From CAYFMP01 sp964344215 (GTDB lineage Bacteria > Pseudomonadota > Alphaproteobacteria > Rhodospirillales > Casp-alpha2), in assembly GCA_964344215.1 (NCBI GenBank), contig CAYFMP010000044.1, positions 1-31,869 of the forward strand: DNA of 31,869 nucleotides, written 5' to 3'. The translations under genes were made by a program, and so were the position numbers. Within the stretch, counting starts at the first letter, position 1; each line of letters begins with the position of its first letter. Positions 1 through 7,739 of this stretch are shown here, piece by piece. The notes beneath the pieces were generated by a model, which saw only the letters and a list, made by a program, of their open reading frames with translations, made no database searches and was not told where the DNA came from.

Positions 1-24
1 CAGGAGACCGGAGAGCGCGTCTCG

Positions 25-54
25 GCGATTCCCTATCGACGTGAACCGCTCTAG
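25..54. repeat. Dispersed CTAGAGC-type palindromic element, copy 1
   Basis: This 30-bp stretch matches the element at 28915-28944 with one difference. It ends in CGCTCTAG, and the CTA at 51-53 is the stop codon (TAG on the minus strand) of the neighbouring histidine kinase. The opposite arm at about 21-31 is degenerate here, so the hairpin is weaker than in the 28.9-kb copy. It resembles the CTAGAGC...GCTCTAG intergenic repeats of alphaproteobacteria as I remember them; whether it acts as a terminator is inference. Confidence 0.7.
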
Positions 55-1229
55 CGCAGCCGCGACGCCGGGAACCAGACGCGAGCGGTCGTGCCCTTGC
101 CCGGTTTACTGCCGAGAGAAAGCTCGCCGTCCATCAGTTCGGTCAAGGCCTTGCTGATCGACAACCCGAGGCCGCCGCCATTGGCAGAGACCTCCGACGC
201 CGCCGCTTCGCGCCTGAACGGTTCCATCATGGCGGCGAGTTCGGTCGGCGCGATTCCCCGTCCGGTGTCCGATACCCGAATCTCGATGCCGCCGTTCCTC
301 GCCGGCGCCGCGCCGAGAGTAACGGCTCCGCCCTCCGGCGTGAACTTGATGGCGTTGGACAGCAGGTTGAAGACGATCTGGCGGAGGCGTCGCGGATCGA
401 TGAAGAGGTCGGGGAGGGTGGTGTCGATGCGCGATCGGAGGCGAAGGCCGCGGCCTTTTGCCGAGTTGTGAACGAGCTTGATACAGCCTTCGAGAACCTC
501 GGCCAGGTCGACGACGCTGTTGTCCACCGGCAGCGACCCCGACAATTCGATCTGCGACAGATCGATGACGTCGTTGACGACGCCGTGGAGATGCAGCGCC
601 GCTTCACGGATATTGCCGAAGTAGTCGCGGTATTCGACCGGTTCGATGGGGCCGAAGGTCTCGGTCTCGATGATCTCCGCAAACCCGATAATGATGTTCA
701 ACTGGACGCGAATATCGTGACTCAGATTGGCCAGAAAGGCGGTCTTCGATCGGCTGGCCTGTTCGGCCTGTTCGGCGCGAAACCGATAGCCGTCGGAATT
801 GTCCGGCGCGATATGGTCGCCGAACTCCTCGTAGCACTGATCGACGAACGCCGACAGGATCGCTTGATAAGGGTCGGTGAAGGAGACGCGGACCCGTCGG
901 CGGTCGCGGGGACTTGCCGTTTTTTCCACGATGCCCAGCCGTTGCAGGGTTTGGATGTGGGCGATGACGGTGCCCTTGGAAAGGCCGGCGCTCAGGTAGA
1001 TGTCTGAGATCGACGGCACATGCTCCTCGTAATGCGCCTTGCAGAGATAGAAGAGGATATCCGATATCGCGCGCGCCGTTCTGTCCGAACCGGTTCGTTG
1101 CGGTCCTCTCTTGATCGCGCGCGAGAATTCCCGATCGAGTGTCCGGTGCCGGAACAGGTCGTAACGCAGGATATGGTCGATTACCCGTTTTCTGAGTGCA
1201 GTCGATAGCAGCGTCTCGGGTCCGGCCAT
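51..1229 (-). CDS. Cytoplasmic sensor histidine kinase with N-terminal winged-helix domain
   Basis: 392 aa. Residues about 50-120 read as a MarR-like winged helix: a recognition-helix region around GLSKGTVIAHIQTLQRLGIV is followed by a basic wing, SPRDRRRVRV. A short linker leads to a HisKA dimerisation domain with the phosphoacceptor H171 in FLANLSHDIRVQLN, then a HATPase_c domain with an N box (NLLSNAIKFTPEGG), G1 box (DTGRGIAP) and G2 box (GGGLGLSIS). No membrane helix or PAS domain is visible. The H box departs from the usual SHELRTPLN: E is D, T is V and P is Q. GAGGAAA lies upstream of the ATG as a ribosome-binding site. No response regulator is adjacent; the receiver at 5504 is 4 kb away. 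It may sense through the DNA-binding module or act as a regulator directly. Kinase assignment is firm; the signal is unknown. Confidence 0.85.
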   Translation of the reverse strand: MAGPETLLSTALRKRVIDHILRYDLFRHRTLDREFSRAIKRGPQRTGSDRTARAISDILFYLCKAHYEEHVPSISDIYLSAGLSKGTVIAHIQTLQRLGIVEKTASPRDRRRVRVSFTDPYQAILSAFVDQCYEEFGDHIAPDNSDGYRFRAEQAEQASRSKTAFLANLSHDIRVQLNIIIGFAEIIETETFGPIEPVEYRDYFGNIREAALHLHGVVNDVIDLSQIELSGSLPVDNSVVDLAEVLEGCIKLVHNSAKGRGLRLRSRIDTTLPDLFIDPRRLRQIVFNLLSNAIKFTPEGGAVTLGAAPARNGGIEIRVSDTGRGIAPTELAAMMEPFRREAAASEVSANGGGLGLSISKALTELMDGELSLGSKPGKGTTARVWFPASRLR

Positions 1230-1460
1230 CGGCTTCTTGTTTCCTCAATGTTGGTTTGCCATTAGGCGTCCACGGCTCGCGCCTCTACCGGAAATAGTAT
1301 GTAGGAGATCGATATCAGCGTGTCTCGGATTTTCAGGAACTTTCGGGTTCAAGTTTGAACTCAATTCGCAGGGTCGATTTCGCCTATTTATTAGTCGTTT
1401 ATAAGCGTGCTCGTCTTTTCGTCATCACAAAACGACGGATATTTACTTATAGTTGTATAA
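1230..1460. promoter_or_regulatory. AT-rich divergent promoter region with a 14-bp palindrome
   Basis: This non-coding stretch separates the divergent kinase gene and the DUF599-like gene and is clearly more AT-rich than the surrounding genes. A perfect palindrome, GTTCAA-GT-TTGAAC, lies at 1347-1360. A TATAGT at 1448-1453 sits 7 nt before the ATG at 1461. The palindrome is the shape of a dimeric regulator site, and the kinase's own winged-helix domain is one candidate binder. That link is inference. Confidence 0.4.
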
Positions 1461-2288
1461 ATGCCCGGCAGAAGAATTTGCAGCCGCCGAACCAAGCGGT
1501 TGTTCGCCCTCGTCGAGAGGGAATGGTACACTTCGCGCGCCAATCGTTTTCATGAACAGGATTACGGCAGGGCTGATCTCTTGAGGGGTGTTTTGACCGG
1601 TATTCCGATTGCCGACGTAGCGGCGTTCCTGTGGTCGATGGGGTGCTGGGTCGGCTACACCGTCGCCGCCGACCATCTCGGCTGGAAGAAGCGTGAGATG
1701 GCGCGGGTCATGCACGACTACCGCCTGCGATGGATGGAACGGATGTTGGAGCGCGAGAACCGTATGCCCGACGTCAACATCGTCGTCGCCCATATCAGGA
1801 GCGGAACCCTGTTCGCTTCGACCTCGATCCTGCTGTTGGCCGGCATCGTCGCCATTCTCGGCAATATCGAGCGGCTCCGCGTCATCATCTCCGAACTCGC
1901 ATTCGCCGCCGAATCGACCGGCCAGGTCATCGAACTCAAGGTTTTCGTGCTGCTCGGCATCTTCGTCTATGCGTTCTTCCTGTTTGCGTGGTGCATGCGG
2001 CAGTACAACTACTCCCTGGTCCTGATCGGCGCGGCGCCGAAGCCCGAGGATTGCGACACCGACGTCATGGCCGACTACCCGCCGCGTGCCGCCCGCGTCC
2101 TGACCCGGGCCTCGCGAACCTTCACCAAGGGCCTGCGCGCCTACTATTTCGGCTTGGCGACCCTGGCCTGGTTCGTGCAGCCGGTGCTGTTCGGGCTCGC
2201 CGCGGTCTGGGTGGTCCTGGTGCTGTATCGGCGCGACTTCCGATCGGCGACGCTGGAGGCGCTGGCCCGGACCGAATACAAAAGATAA
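1461..2288 (+). CDS. DUF599-like integral membrane protein
   Basis: Up to 275 aa. From about residue 45 the protein resembles the DUF599 family of unknown function, with hydrophobic segments at roughly 52-72, 113-133, 160-185 and 230-258 and a conserved-looking loop (WKKREMARVMHDYRLRWMERM). The basic N-terminal ~43 residues are not typical of the family. The true start may be the TTG at 1593, preceded by AGGGG, giving about 231 aa with a normal family N-terminus. Alternatively the ATG at 1461 could be used from a leaderless transcript, since TATAGT lies 7 nt upstream. It is followed after 46 bp by mnmA in the same direction, but mnmA appears to have its own promoter. No function can be assigned. 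Confidence 0.75.
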   Translation: MPGRRICSRRTKRLFALVEREWYTSRANRFHEQDYGRADLLRGVLTGIPIADVAAFLWSMGCWVGYTVAADHLGWKKREMARVMHDYRLRWMERMLERENRMPDVNIVVAHIRSGTLFASTSILLLAGIVAILGNIERLRVIISELAFAAESTGQVIELKVFVLLGIFVYAFFLFAWCMRQYNYSLVLIGAAPKPEDCDTDVMADYPPRAARVLTRASRTFTKGLRAYYFGLATLAWFVQPVLFGLAAVWVVLVLYRRDFRSATLEALARTEYKR

Positions 2289-2300
2289 GGCCTGGTGATC

Positions 2301-2334
2301 TTGTTCGGACGCCGCGAACACCTATATTCCGGCA
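2301..2334 (+). promoter_or_regulatory. Promoter of mnmA, placing the transcript start at the ATG
   Basis: TTGTTC at 2301-2306 and TATATT at 2323-2328 are separated by 16 nt and resemble a sigma-70 promoter. The -10 element ends 6 nt before the ATG at 2335 and no Shine-Dalgarno sequence precedes that ATG, so the mRNA is probably leaderless. Confidence 0.5.
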
Positions 2335-3456
2335 ATGATCCCGATCCTATCCGATAAGCCGGCGGCCGAGACCCGCATCGTCGTCGCCATGTCGGGTGGC
2401 GTCGATTCGTCTGTCGCCGCCGCCTTGATGGTGGAAGAAGGTTACGACGTGGTCGGCGTCACCCTGCAGCTCTACGATCACGGCGAAGCCACCGCCCGCC
2501 CCGGTGCGTGCTGCGCCGGCCAGGATATCCACGACGCCCGCCGGGTCGCCGATGGGCTCGGCATTCCCCACTACGTGCTCGATTACGAAAGCCGCTTCAG
2601 AGAGAGCGTCATCGACGAGTTCGCCGATTCCTACATGCGCGGCGAAACCCCCGTTCCCTGCGTGCGATGCAACCAGACCGTCAAGTTCCGCGATCTTCTG
2701 GCCCAGGCCCTCCAACTCGGCGCCCGGGCCCTGGTTACCGGCCATTACGTGCGCCGGCTCGACGGCCCGGAAGGCCCCGAACTCCATTGCGCCGCCGACA
2801 AGGCGAAGGACCAGAGCTATTTCCTGTTCGCGACGACCCGCGATCAGTTGTCGTTCCTGCATTTCCCGCTGGGCGGCATGAACAAGACCGAGACCCGCCG
2901 CCACGCCGAACGTTTCGACCTGCCGGTCGCCGCCAAGCCCGACAGCCAGGACATCTGTTTCGTGCCGACCGGCTCTTATGCCGACGTCGTCGTCAAACTG
3001 CGCCCCGGCGCTGCCGAGCCGGGCGACATCGTTGATACCGAAGGGCGCACGGTCGGGCGGCACGACGGCATCATCCACTATACGGTGGGCCAACGCCGGG
3101 GGCTCGGCATTGCCGCGGCGGAGCCCCTCTACGTGGTGCGTCTGGAGCCGGAAACCCGGCGGGTTGTGGTCGGTCACAAGGCGGCGCTCGGACGCGACCG
3201 CCTGACGCTTTCCGCGGTCAATTGGCTGGGAGCCGGCGAACTGGCGGCGGTCGAGCGGCCGGTCCGGGTCAAGATCCGCTCAACCGGCACGCCGCTGGCG
3301 GCTACCCTGCACGGCGAATCCACCGCCGTCGCCGAGGTCGTTCTCGACGCGCCGGAAACCGGCATCGCGCCTGGCCAGGCCTGCGTCTTCTACGACGGCG
3401 AGCAGGTACTCGGCGGCGGCTGGATTGAGCGCCAGGCTAGCCTGGTATCGAACTGA
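2335..3456 (+). CDS. mnmA: tRNA-specific 2-thiouridylase MnmA
   Basis: 373 aa, normal family length. MnmA thiolates U34 of the tRNAs for Lys, Glu and Gln using ATP and persulfide sulfur relayed from cysteine desulfurase. The N-type ATP pyrophosphatase PP-loop SGGVDSS lies at residues 20-26. The two expected catalytic cysteines are present: C112 in the PCVRCN motif and C208 in SQDICFVPTG. The central tRNA-binding region (GHYVRR, KDQSYFL) and the C-terminal beta-barrel region (HYTVGQRRGLGI) follow. The ATG at 2335 has no Shine-Dalgarno sequence but a -10 element 6 nt upstream. It converges on the ABC exporter gene with 9 bp between stop codons, and an inverted repeat covers both stops. Confidence 0.97.
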   Translation: MIPILSDKPAAETRIVVAMSGGVDSSVAAALMVEEGYDVVGVTLQLYDHGEATARPGACCAGQDIHDARRVADGLGIPHYVLDYESRFRESVIDEFADSYMRGETPVPCVRCNQTVKFRDLLAQALQLGARALVTGHYVRRLDGPEGPELHCAADKAKDQSYFLFATTRDQLSFLHFPLGGMNKTETRRHAERFDLPVAAKPDSQDICFVPTGSYADVVVKLRPGAAEPGDIVDTEGRTVGRHDGIIHYTVGQRRGLGIAAAEPLYVVRLEPETRRVVVGHKAALGRDRLTLSAVNWLGAGELAAVERPVRVKIRSTGTPLAATLHGESTAVAEVVLDAPETGIAPGQACVFYDGEQVLGGGWIERQASLVSN

Positions 3457-3483
3457 GCCGGCTCGTTATTCCGCGGCCGGCTC
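3455..3483. terminator. Inverted repeat spanning both convergent stop codons
   Basis: The arms GAGCCGG (3455-3461) and CCGGCTC (3477-3483) are perfectly complementary with a 15-nt spacer. The TGA of mnmA (3454-3456) and the TAA of the ABC gene (3466-3468, minus strand) lie in or between the arms. There is no T-run, so a bidirectional terminator role is only suggested by position. Confidence 0.35.
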
Positions 3484-5343
3484 CCGGGTCGGGGCGATGA
3501 CCGGAAAGTCCTCCAACTCACCCGTACGTTCGAGCGCCTCGCGCGCCTCCGCCGCTTTTTGCTGGCGGGCCCACATGTCGGCGTACTTGCCATCCTTGAT
3601 CAAGAGCTCCAGGTGGGTGCCGCGCTCGATGATCCGGCCGTGATCGAGAACCAGGATTTCGTCGGCTTCGATGACCGTCGATAAACGATGGGCGATGGTC
3701 AGCGTCGTACGGTCGGCCGAGACTTCCTTCAGGGACTTGAGGATTTCCTGCTCCGTTTGGCTGTCGAGCGCCGACGTCGCCTCGTCGAAGACCAGAATGG
3801 ACGGGTTCTTGAGAATGGTGCGGGCGATGGCGACGCGCTGCTTTTCGCCACCCGATAGCTTCAGTCCGCGCTCGCCGACGGTGGCTTGGTAGCCATCGGG
3901 CAGGGCCATGATGAAATCGTGAATACGGGCCAGGCGGGCTGCTTCCTCGACTTCCGACGGCGTCGCCCCAGGACGGCCGTAGGCGATGTTGTAGTAGATC
4001 GTGTCGTTGAACAGCACCGTGTCCTGCGGGACCATGCCGATGGCCCGTCTCAGTGAATCCTGGGTGACGTCGCGGATATCCTGACCGTCGATCATGATGC
4101 TGCCGTCGGCAACGTCGTAGAACCTGAACAGCAGCCTCGATACGGTCGATTTGCCCGACCCGCTGGGTCCGACCAGGGCGACGGTGTTGCCGGGCTCGAC
4201 CGAGAACGAAATATCCTCGATGACACGGCGGCGCGGGTCGTAGTCGAAGGAAACACCCTCGAATGCGACCTTGCCGCCGTTGACCGCAATTCCCGGCGCG
4301 CCGGGCTTGTCTTCGATCTCGGTGCGTTCGCGCAGGAGCTCGAACATCGTCTCCATGTCGGTCAGTGAACGCTTGATCTCGCGATAAACGAAGCCGAGGA
4401 AGTTCAAAGGCACGAACAACTGGATCAGGTAGGAATTGACCAGCACGAAATCGCCGATGGTCATGGTGCCGCCGACGACGCCGAACCCGGCCATCAGCAT
4501 GATGGCGACGACGCCCAACGAAATGATCGATCCCTGACCGACGTTAAGCAAGGCCAGCGACGTGCCGCTCTTGACGGCGGCCCGTTCGTAGCCCTTGAGC
4601 GCGCCGTCGAAGCGCGCCGCTTCGTGGGCTTCGTTGCCGAAGTACTTGACCGTCTCGAAGTTCAACAGGCTGTCGATGGCCTTGGTGTGGGCCTCGCTGT
4701 CGGTTTCGTTCATCGCCCGGCGGTACTTCAACCGCCACTCGGTGACGACCAGGGTCCACAGGATATAGACGGTCAGGGTGACGAAGGTGAGGAGCGCGTA
4801 GGCGATCCCGTAGAGCTTCCACAACACGCCGCAAATCAACAGGATTTCCAACAGCGTCGGCAAAACGTTGAACAACATGAACCGGAGCAGGAACTCGATC
4901 CCTTTGGTGCCGCGCTCCACGGCGCGGCTGATGCCGCCGGTCTTGCGGTCGAGATGAAAGCGCAACGACAGCCGGTGCAGGTGCTCGAAAGTGCGAAGCC
5001 CGGCCGTGCGGATGGCTCGCTGCGCCACCTTGGCGAAGACCGCGTCGCGGAATTCGCCGAACGCCTGGGCGAGAACTCTGGCCAGTCCGTAGCCGACGAT
5101 CAGCGCGACGGGAACGGCGAGGGCCGCCGCCGCATCTGCGCTCAGCGCGTCGACGGCGTGTTTGTAGAAGATCGGCACGGCGACGTTGATCGCCTTGGCG
5201 GCGACAAGGAAGAAGACGGCAACGACGACGCGCGCGCGCAATTCCCGTTCGCCGGCCGGCCACAGATAGGGCAGGAGGGAGCGAATGGTCTTCAGATCGT
5301 TGCGTGGCCCGGGCTCGGCCGGTTCGGAAGCGGTTCTACGCAT
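3466..5343 (-). CDS. Atm1/HMT1-type ABC exporter, fused permease and ATPase
   Basis: 625 aa half-transporter expected to work as a homodimer in the inner membrane. An N-terminal six-helix exporter domain (about 35-335) is followed by the nucleotide-binding domain: Walker A GPSGSGKST (392-400), signature LSGGE (496-500), Walker B ILVFDE (516-521) and H-loop H552. The permease motifs ETVKYFGNE and VPLNFLGFVYREIKRSLTDME are typical of the ABCB7/Atm1/HMT1 group, which exports glutathione-linked sulfur or heavy-metal conjugates. This is consistent with bacterial Atm1 homologues that relieve metal stress, but the substrate here is inference. The leader contains a GGCGCC-GAC-GGCGCC hairpin (5361-5375). 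It is convergent with mnmA; both concern sulfur handling, although the orientation argues against an operon. Confidence 0.93.
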   Translation of the reverse strand: MRRTASEPAEPGPRNDLKTIRSLLPYLWPAGERELRARVVVAVFFLVAAKAINVAVPIFYKHAVDALSADAAAALAVPVALIVGYGLARVLAQAFGEFRDAVFAKVAQRAIRTAGLRTFEHLHRLSLRFHLDRKTGGISRAVERGTKGIEFLLRFMLFNVLPTLLEILLICGVLWKLYGIAYALLTFVTLTVYILWTLVVTEWRLKYRRAMNETDSEAHTKAIDSLLNFETVKYFGNEAHEAARFDGALKGYERAAVKSGTSLALLNVGQGSIISLGVVAIMLMAGFGVVGGTMTIGDFVLVNSYLIQLFVPLNFLGFVYREIKRSLTDMETMFELLRERTEIEDKPGAPGIAVNGGKVAFEGVSFDYDPRRRVIEDISFSVEPGNTVALVGPSGSGKSTVSRLLFRFYDVADGSIMIDGQDIRDVTQDSLRRAIGMVPQDTVLFNDTIYYNIAYGRPGATPSEVEEAARLARIHDFIMALPDGYQATVGERGLKLSGGEKQRVAIARTILKNPSILVFDEATSALDSQTEQEILKSLKEVSADRTTLTIAHRLSTVIEADEILVLDHGRIIERGTHLELLIKDGKYADMWARQQKAAEAREALERTGELEDFPVIAPTREPAAE

Positions 5344-5360
5344 GGTACACTCGAGTTGGC

Positions 5361-5375
5361 GGCGCCGACGGCGCC
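5361..5375 (-). promoter_or_regulatory. Short GC hairpin in the ABC exporter leader
   Basis: GGCGCC, GAC, GGCGCC form a 6-bp stem with a 3-nt loop, 17 nt upstream of the start codon. TATATATT, a possible -10 region, lies about 50 nt upstream of the start on the minus strand, which would put the hairpin inside the 5' untranslated region. Function unknown. Confidence 0.3.
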
Positions 5376-5491
5376 GAATGGCACGAACTCAATATATAGA
5401 GCGAGGCCGGAAGAAATGCACCGCCCGTAAGCCTGCGTTCAGCTAGAAATGCGACTGTTCGCAAATTGCGGCCCCGGACGTTGCCGCTATC

Positions 5492-5503
5492 TATAAGTTT
5501 GCC
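5492..5503 (+). promoter_or_regulatory. -10-like element abutting the receiver gene start
   Basis: TATAAG at 5492-5497 is followed by exactly 6 nt and the ATG at 5504, with no Shine-Dalgarno sequence. A possible -35, TTGCGG (5466-5471), is 20 nt away, which is long; it fits better with an overlapping TATCTA at 5488-5493 (16-nt spacing). Either choice gives a leader of 0-4 nt. Confidence 0.4.
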
Positions 5504-5995
5504 ATGACTGGGTACGATTTCTCTAAATTGCGCGTTCTGGTCTGCGACGACAGTCGGCAGATTCGCTCGCTTCTGGTTTCGTTCCTGAACGGGTTCGGCA
5601 TCACCGAAATCGAGAGTTTCGCCGATCCCGAGACCGCCTACGAAGAGTTCAAGATCTACGACCCCGATCTGGTCATCACGGACTGGAACATGGAACCGAT
5701 CAGCGGTATCAGGTTCGTCGAACTGATCCGCACCGACATCGACTCTCCCAACCCTTATGTCCCCATCATTATGTTGACCGGCTACACCGAACTGGAACGT
5801 GTCGAGCAGGCACGCGATTGCGGTATTTCGATGTTCCTGGCCAAACCCCTGAGCGCCAAGGATCTTTATCGGCGCCTGATGGCACTGGCCGACGACCAGC
5901 GCGGCTTCGTCCGCAATGCCGATTTCTTCGGGCCCGATCGCCGGTCGGGCCGTCGCGACGCCTACGGCGGACGCGAACGCCGCCACGCCAGTTAG
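5504..5995 (+). CDS. CheY-like response regulator receiver protein
   Basis: 163 aa. One receiver domain occupies residues 8-130: the acidic pair D15/D16, phosphoacceptor D60 in VITDWNMEP, switch threonine T92 (IIMLTGYTE) and K114 in FLAKPLS are all present. A short Arg-rich tail (RRSGRRDAYGGRERRHAS) follows with no output domain, so it should signal by protein-protein interaction or act in a phosphorelay. The next gene, 12 bp downstream, encodes an Hpt protein, which makes a receiver/Hpt phosphorelay module likely. A partner kinase is not adjacent; the orphan kinase at 51-1229 is one candidate. No Shine-Dalgarno sequence is visible. Confidence 0.93.
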   Translation: MTGYDFSKLRVLVCDDSRQIRSLLVSFLNGFGITEIESFADPETAYEEFKIYDPDLVITDWNMEPISGIRFVELIRTDIDSPNPYVPIIMLTGYTELERVEQARDCGISMFLAKPLSAKDLYRRLMALADDQRGFVRNADFFGPDRRSGRRDAYGGRERRHAS

Positions 5996-6007
5996 CCGAT
6001 ACCGGCG

Positions 6008-6481
6008 ATGACCCCAAAAACAGCTCTGATCGATCCGCCCAGGCGGCTCGGACAAAAGGTCCAGAAGACCGGTGGGCCCACGCCCGAAATCGCGATCCTC
6101 AGCGCCGTCAATGCCGCCGACGACCTCATGAACGGGTACCAGGGGTGGGCAGTCGACGACCTGGAGGCGCTTTGGAACTCCTTTCGGAACCTGGCCGGCC
6201 GCGACGAGATCGAGCCGGTCGATATCAAGGAAATGTTCGATATCGCCCACGAGGTCCGCGGCCACGGCGGCAGCTTCGGGTTCCCGCTGATTTCCCTGAT
6301 CGGCGATTCGCTGTGCAAGTTCATTGACGGCCGCAGCCGCCTCGACAACGCCGACCTCGGCGTCGTTCAAATTCATATCATGGCCCTGAAGGCGGTGTTC
6401 CGGCAGAATCTCAAGGGACCCTGCGGCGAGCTTTCGACGGTGTTGCCGGAACTTCTGCACGCTCTTCGCGCCCGCGCCTGA
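6008..6481 (+). CDS. Histidine phosphotransfer (Hpt) domain protein
   Basis: 157 aa. The segment FDIAHEVRGHGGSFGFPLI (about 78-95) matches the Hpt motif, with the phosphorylatable histidine at H81. The rest is predicted helical, as expected for a four-helix Hpt bundle, and the family HEVRGHGGSFG pattern is found in alphaproteobacterial Hpt proteins. It starts 12 bp after the receiver gene stop with no good Shine-Dalgarno sequence, so translational coupling is likely. It probably passes phosphate to or from the preceding CheY-like protein. The N-terminal ~40 residues are less conserved-looking and of unknown role. Confidence 0.85.
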   Translation: MTPKTALIDPPRRLGQKVQKTGGPTPEIAILSAVNAADDLMNGYQGWAVDDLEALWNSFRNLAGRDEIEPVDIKEMFDIAHEVRGHGGSFGFPLISLIGDSLCKFIDGRSRLDNADLGVVQIHIMALKAVFRQNLKGPCGELSTVLPELLHALRARA

Positions 6482-6516
6482 CCGGCCGGCTCGGGGGTGC
6501 CTGCGCCGGCACCCGC

Positions 6517-6729
6517 TCAGTAGTGCGGCGGCGGCGTTTCCTTGCCTCCGGCCCCGGCCGCTTCGTCCTCCAATTTCGACAATCGGTCGTGCAGGCGCTT
6601 CATCTCGGCCTCCAAGCGCTCGATGGTGCGCCACTGTTCGGCCACCATGTCGCTGAGGTCCTGGAGCTGCGATTCGTGGTCGGCGGCGGCCCGCTCCAGG
6701 CCGACGATACGCTGTTCCGCGTCGGTCAT
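6517..6729 (-). CDS. slyX: SlyX family protein
   Basis: 70 aa, the usual family size. It is an almost continuous amphipathic helix with heptad-like spacing (residues about 5-55), compatible with a coiled coil, and ends in the family-typical PPPHY. SlyX function is not established. AAAGGAG lies 8-10 nt before the ATG and sits in the loop of a small hairpin (6735-6754). It is divergent from the small membrane protein at 6792. Confidence 0.9.
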   Translation of the reverse strand: MTDAEQRIVGLERAAADHESQLQDLSDMVAEQWRTIERLEAEMKRLHDRLSKLEDEAAGAGGKETPPPHY

Positions 6730-6734
6730 GGAAA

Positions 6735-6754
6735 ATTAACTCCTTTCCGTTAAT
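6735..6754 (-). promoter_or_regulatory. Hairpin presenting the slyX ribosome-binding site in its loop
   Basis: ATTAAC (6735-6740) and GTTAAT (6749-6754) are complementary, and the 8-nt loop reads GGAAAGGA on the minus strand. The AT-rich stem is weak. It may simply be coincident with the promoter region. Confidence 0.3.
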
Positions 6755-6791
6755 CAGGTTGGCACCGATTCGGCCAGAAAGGCAAACGGTG

Positions 6792-7067
6792 ATGAAAGAC
6801 GACGCAGAGAACATGCGCATCGGGACCGCTTCCCCTCCGGCCGTGCGGCCGAGGCCCCTCGGCGATCGCTCGTTGATGTGGCGGTTGGTCGTCGTCGCGC
6901 TCATTCCCATCGCCGTCATGACCGTTCCCCTGGTCCTGTTCCGCACCGTCCCGCAGACGGTCGACGGGATCGGCTACGAAGTCCGCATCAACCGGCTGAC
7001 CGGCTCGAGCTGCCTGCTGATGGACCGCAACCATGCGCGGGGCGATCTCGGCCGCTACCTGTGTTGA
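6792..7067 (+). CDS. Small single-pass membrane protein, unknown function
   Basis: About 91 aa from the ATG at 6792, chosen because AGAAAGG lies 8 nt upstream; a GTG at 6789 and a TTG at 6759 are in frame. Residues about 28-50 (LMWRLVVVALIPIAVMTVPLVLF) form one strong membrane helix. The C-terminal part, with IGYEVRINRLTGSSCLLMDRN, looks like a small periplasmic domain and has two cysteines. I do not recognise the family. The gene stops just before the 25-bp tandem array. Confidence 0.65.
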   Translation: MKDDAENMRIGTASPPAVRPRPLGDRSLMWRLVVVALIPIAVMTVPLVLFRTVPQTVDGIGYEVRINRLTGSSCLLMDRNHARGDLGRYLC

Positions 7068-7074
7068 AGGCACG

Positions 7075-7174
7075 GCGGTTGACCGGCTGGCCGATATCAG
7101 TGGTTGACCGCCTGGCCGATATCAGTGGTTGACCGCCCGGCCGGCATCGGCGGTTGACCGGCTGTCCCGGATCG
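7075..7174. repeat. 25-bp tandem repeat, four copies
   Basis: Four head-to-tail 25-bp units lie at 7075-7099, 7100-7124, 7125-7149 and 7150-7174. The consensus is GYGGTTGACCGSC followed by TGGCCGATATCR. Units 1-3 are closely alike and unit 4 is more diverged. The array fills the gap between the small membrane protein and the YbaK-type gene. Every unit contains TTGACC, which resembles a -35 box, but no unit places a -10 box at a normal distance. Confidence 0.9.
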
Positions 7175-7189
7175 GCGACCTTTCGCGAC

Positions 7190-7693
7190 ATGGCCTCCGA
7201 TCCCACCCTCGCTCCCGAACCGATCCGGCGTTTCCTTGAAGCCTCCGGTTTCGACTTCGAGGTCATCGAATGCGATCCGGAGCTGGCCGACACCGATGTG
7301 TTCTGCGCCCATTACGGCTACGCGCCCGAGGATTCGGCCAACACCATCGTCGTCAAGACCAAGACAGGTGAGGAGAAGTTCGTCGCCTGCCTGGTGCTGG
7401 CGTCGACCCGCTTGGACGTCAACAAGCGGGTCCGCAAGAAGCTGCAGGCCCGCAAGGTGTCGTTCGCTTCCCACGACGAGGCCCGGGCGCTGACCGGGAT
7501 GGAGCCGGGCGGCGTCACCGCGTTGGGCTTGCCCGGCGACTTGCCGCTGTGGGTCGACGCCCGGGTGATGGCGCGCCCGCGCGTCATCCTCGGCGGCGGC
7601 AACCGCGACTGCAAGATCATCTGTCCGCCGGCCCTGCTCGAAACCCTGCCGCAGACGGAAGTCGTCGACGGGCTCGCTGTCGATCGGGACTGA
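7190..7693 (+). CDS. YbaK/ProX-type aminoacyl-tRNA deacylase
   Basis: 167 aa from the ATG at 7190. The in-frame upstream TTG at 7154 lies inside the tandem array and is unlikely. The protein matches the YbaK/EbsC/ProX fold, which hydrolyses misacylated tRNAs in trans: FEVIECDPELADTDVFC, then NTIVVKTKTGEEKFVACLVL, then KKLQARKVSFASHDEA and GVTALGLPG. The lysine in IVVK is the position of the conserved catalytic-site lysine of the family. The amino acid edited cannot be read from sequence. No strong ribosome-binding site is visible. Confidence 0.85.
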   Translation: MASDPTLAPEPIRRFLEASGFDFEVIECDPELADTDVFCAHYGYAPEDSANTIVVKTKTGEEKFVACLVLASTRLDVNKRVRKKLQARKVSFASHDEARALTGMEPGGVTALGLPGDLPLWVDARVMARPRVILGGGNRDCKIICPPALLETLPQTEVVDGLAVDRD

Positions 7694-7739
7694 CCGGGCT
7701 GGCGCCGCCGATGCCGGACATCCCGGGCCGCGCCCGCCC

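Noticed and set aside
7154..7189. A TTG start for the YbaK-type gene
   Set aside because: It lies within the fourth tandem repeat unit and adds residues absent from the family; the ATG at 7190 gives a normal N-terminus.
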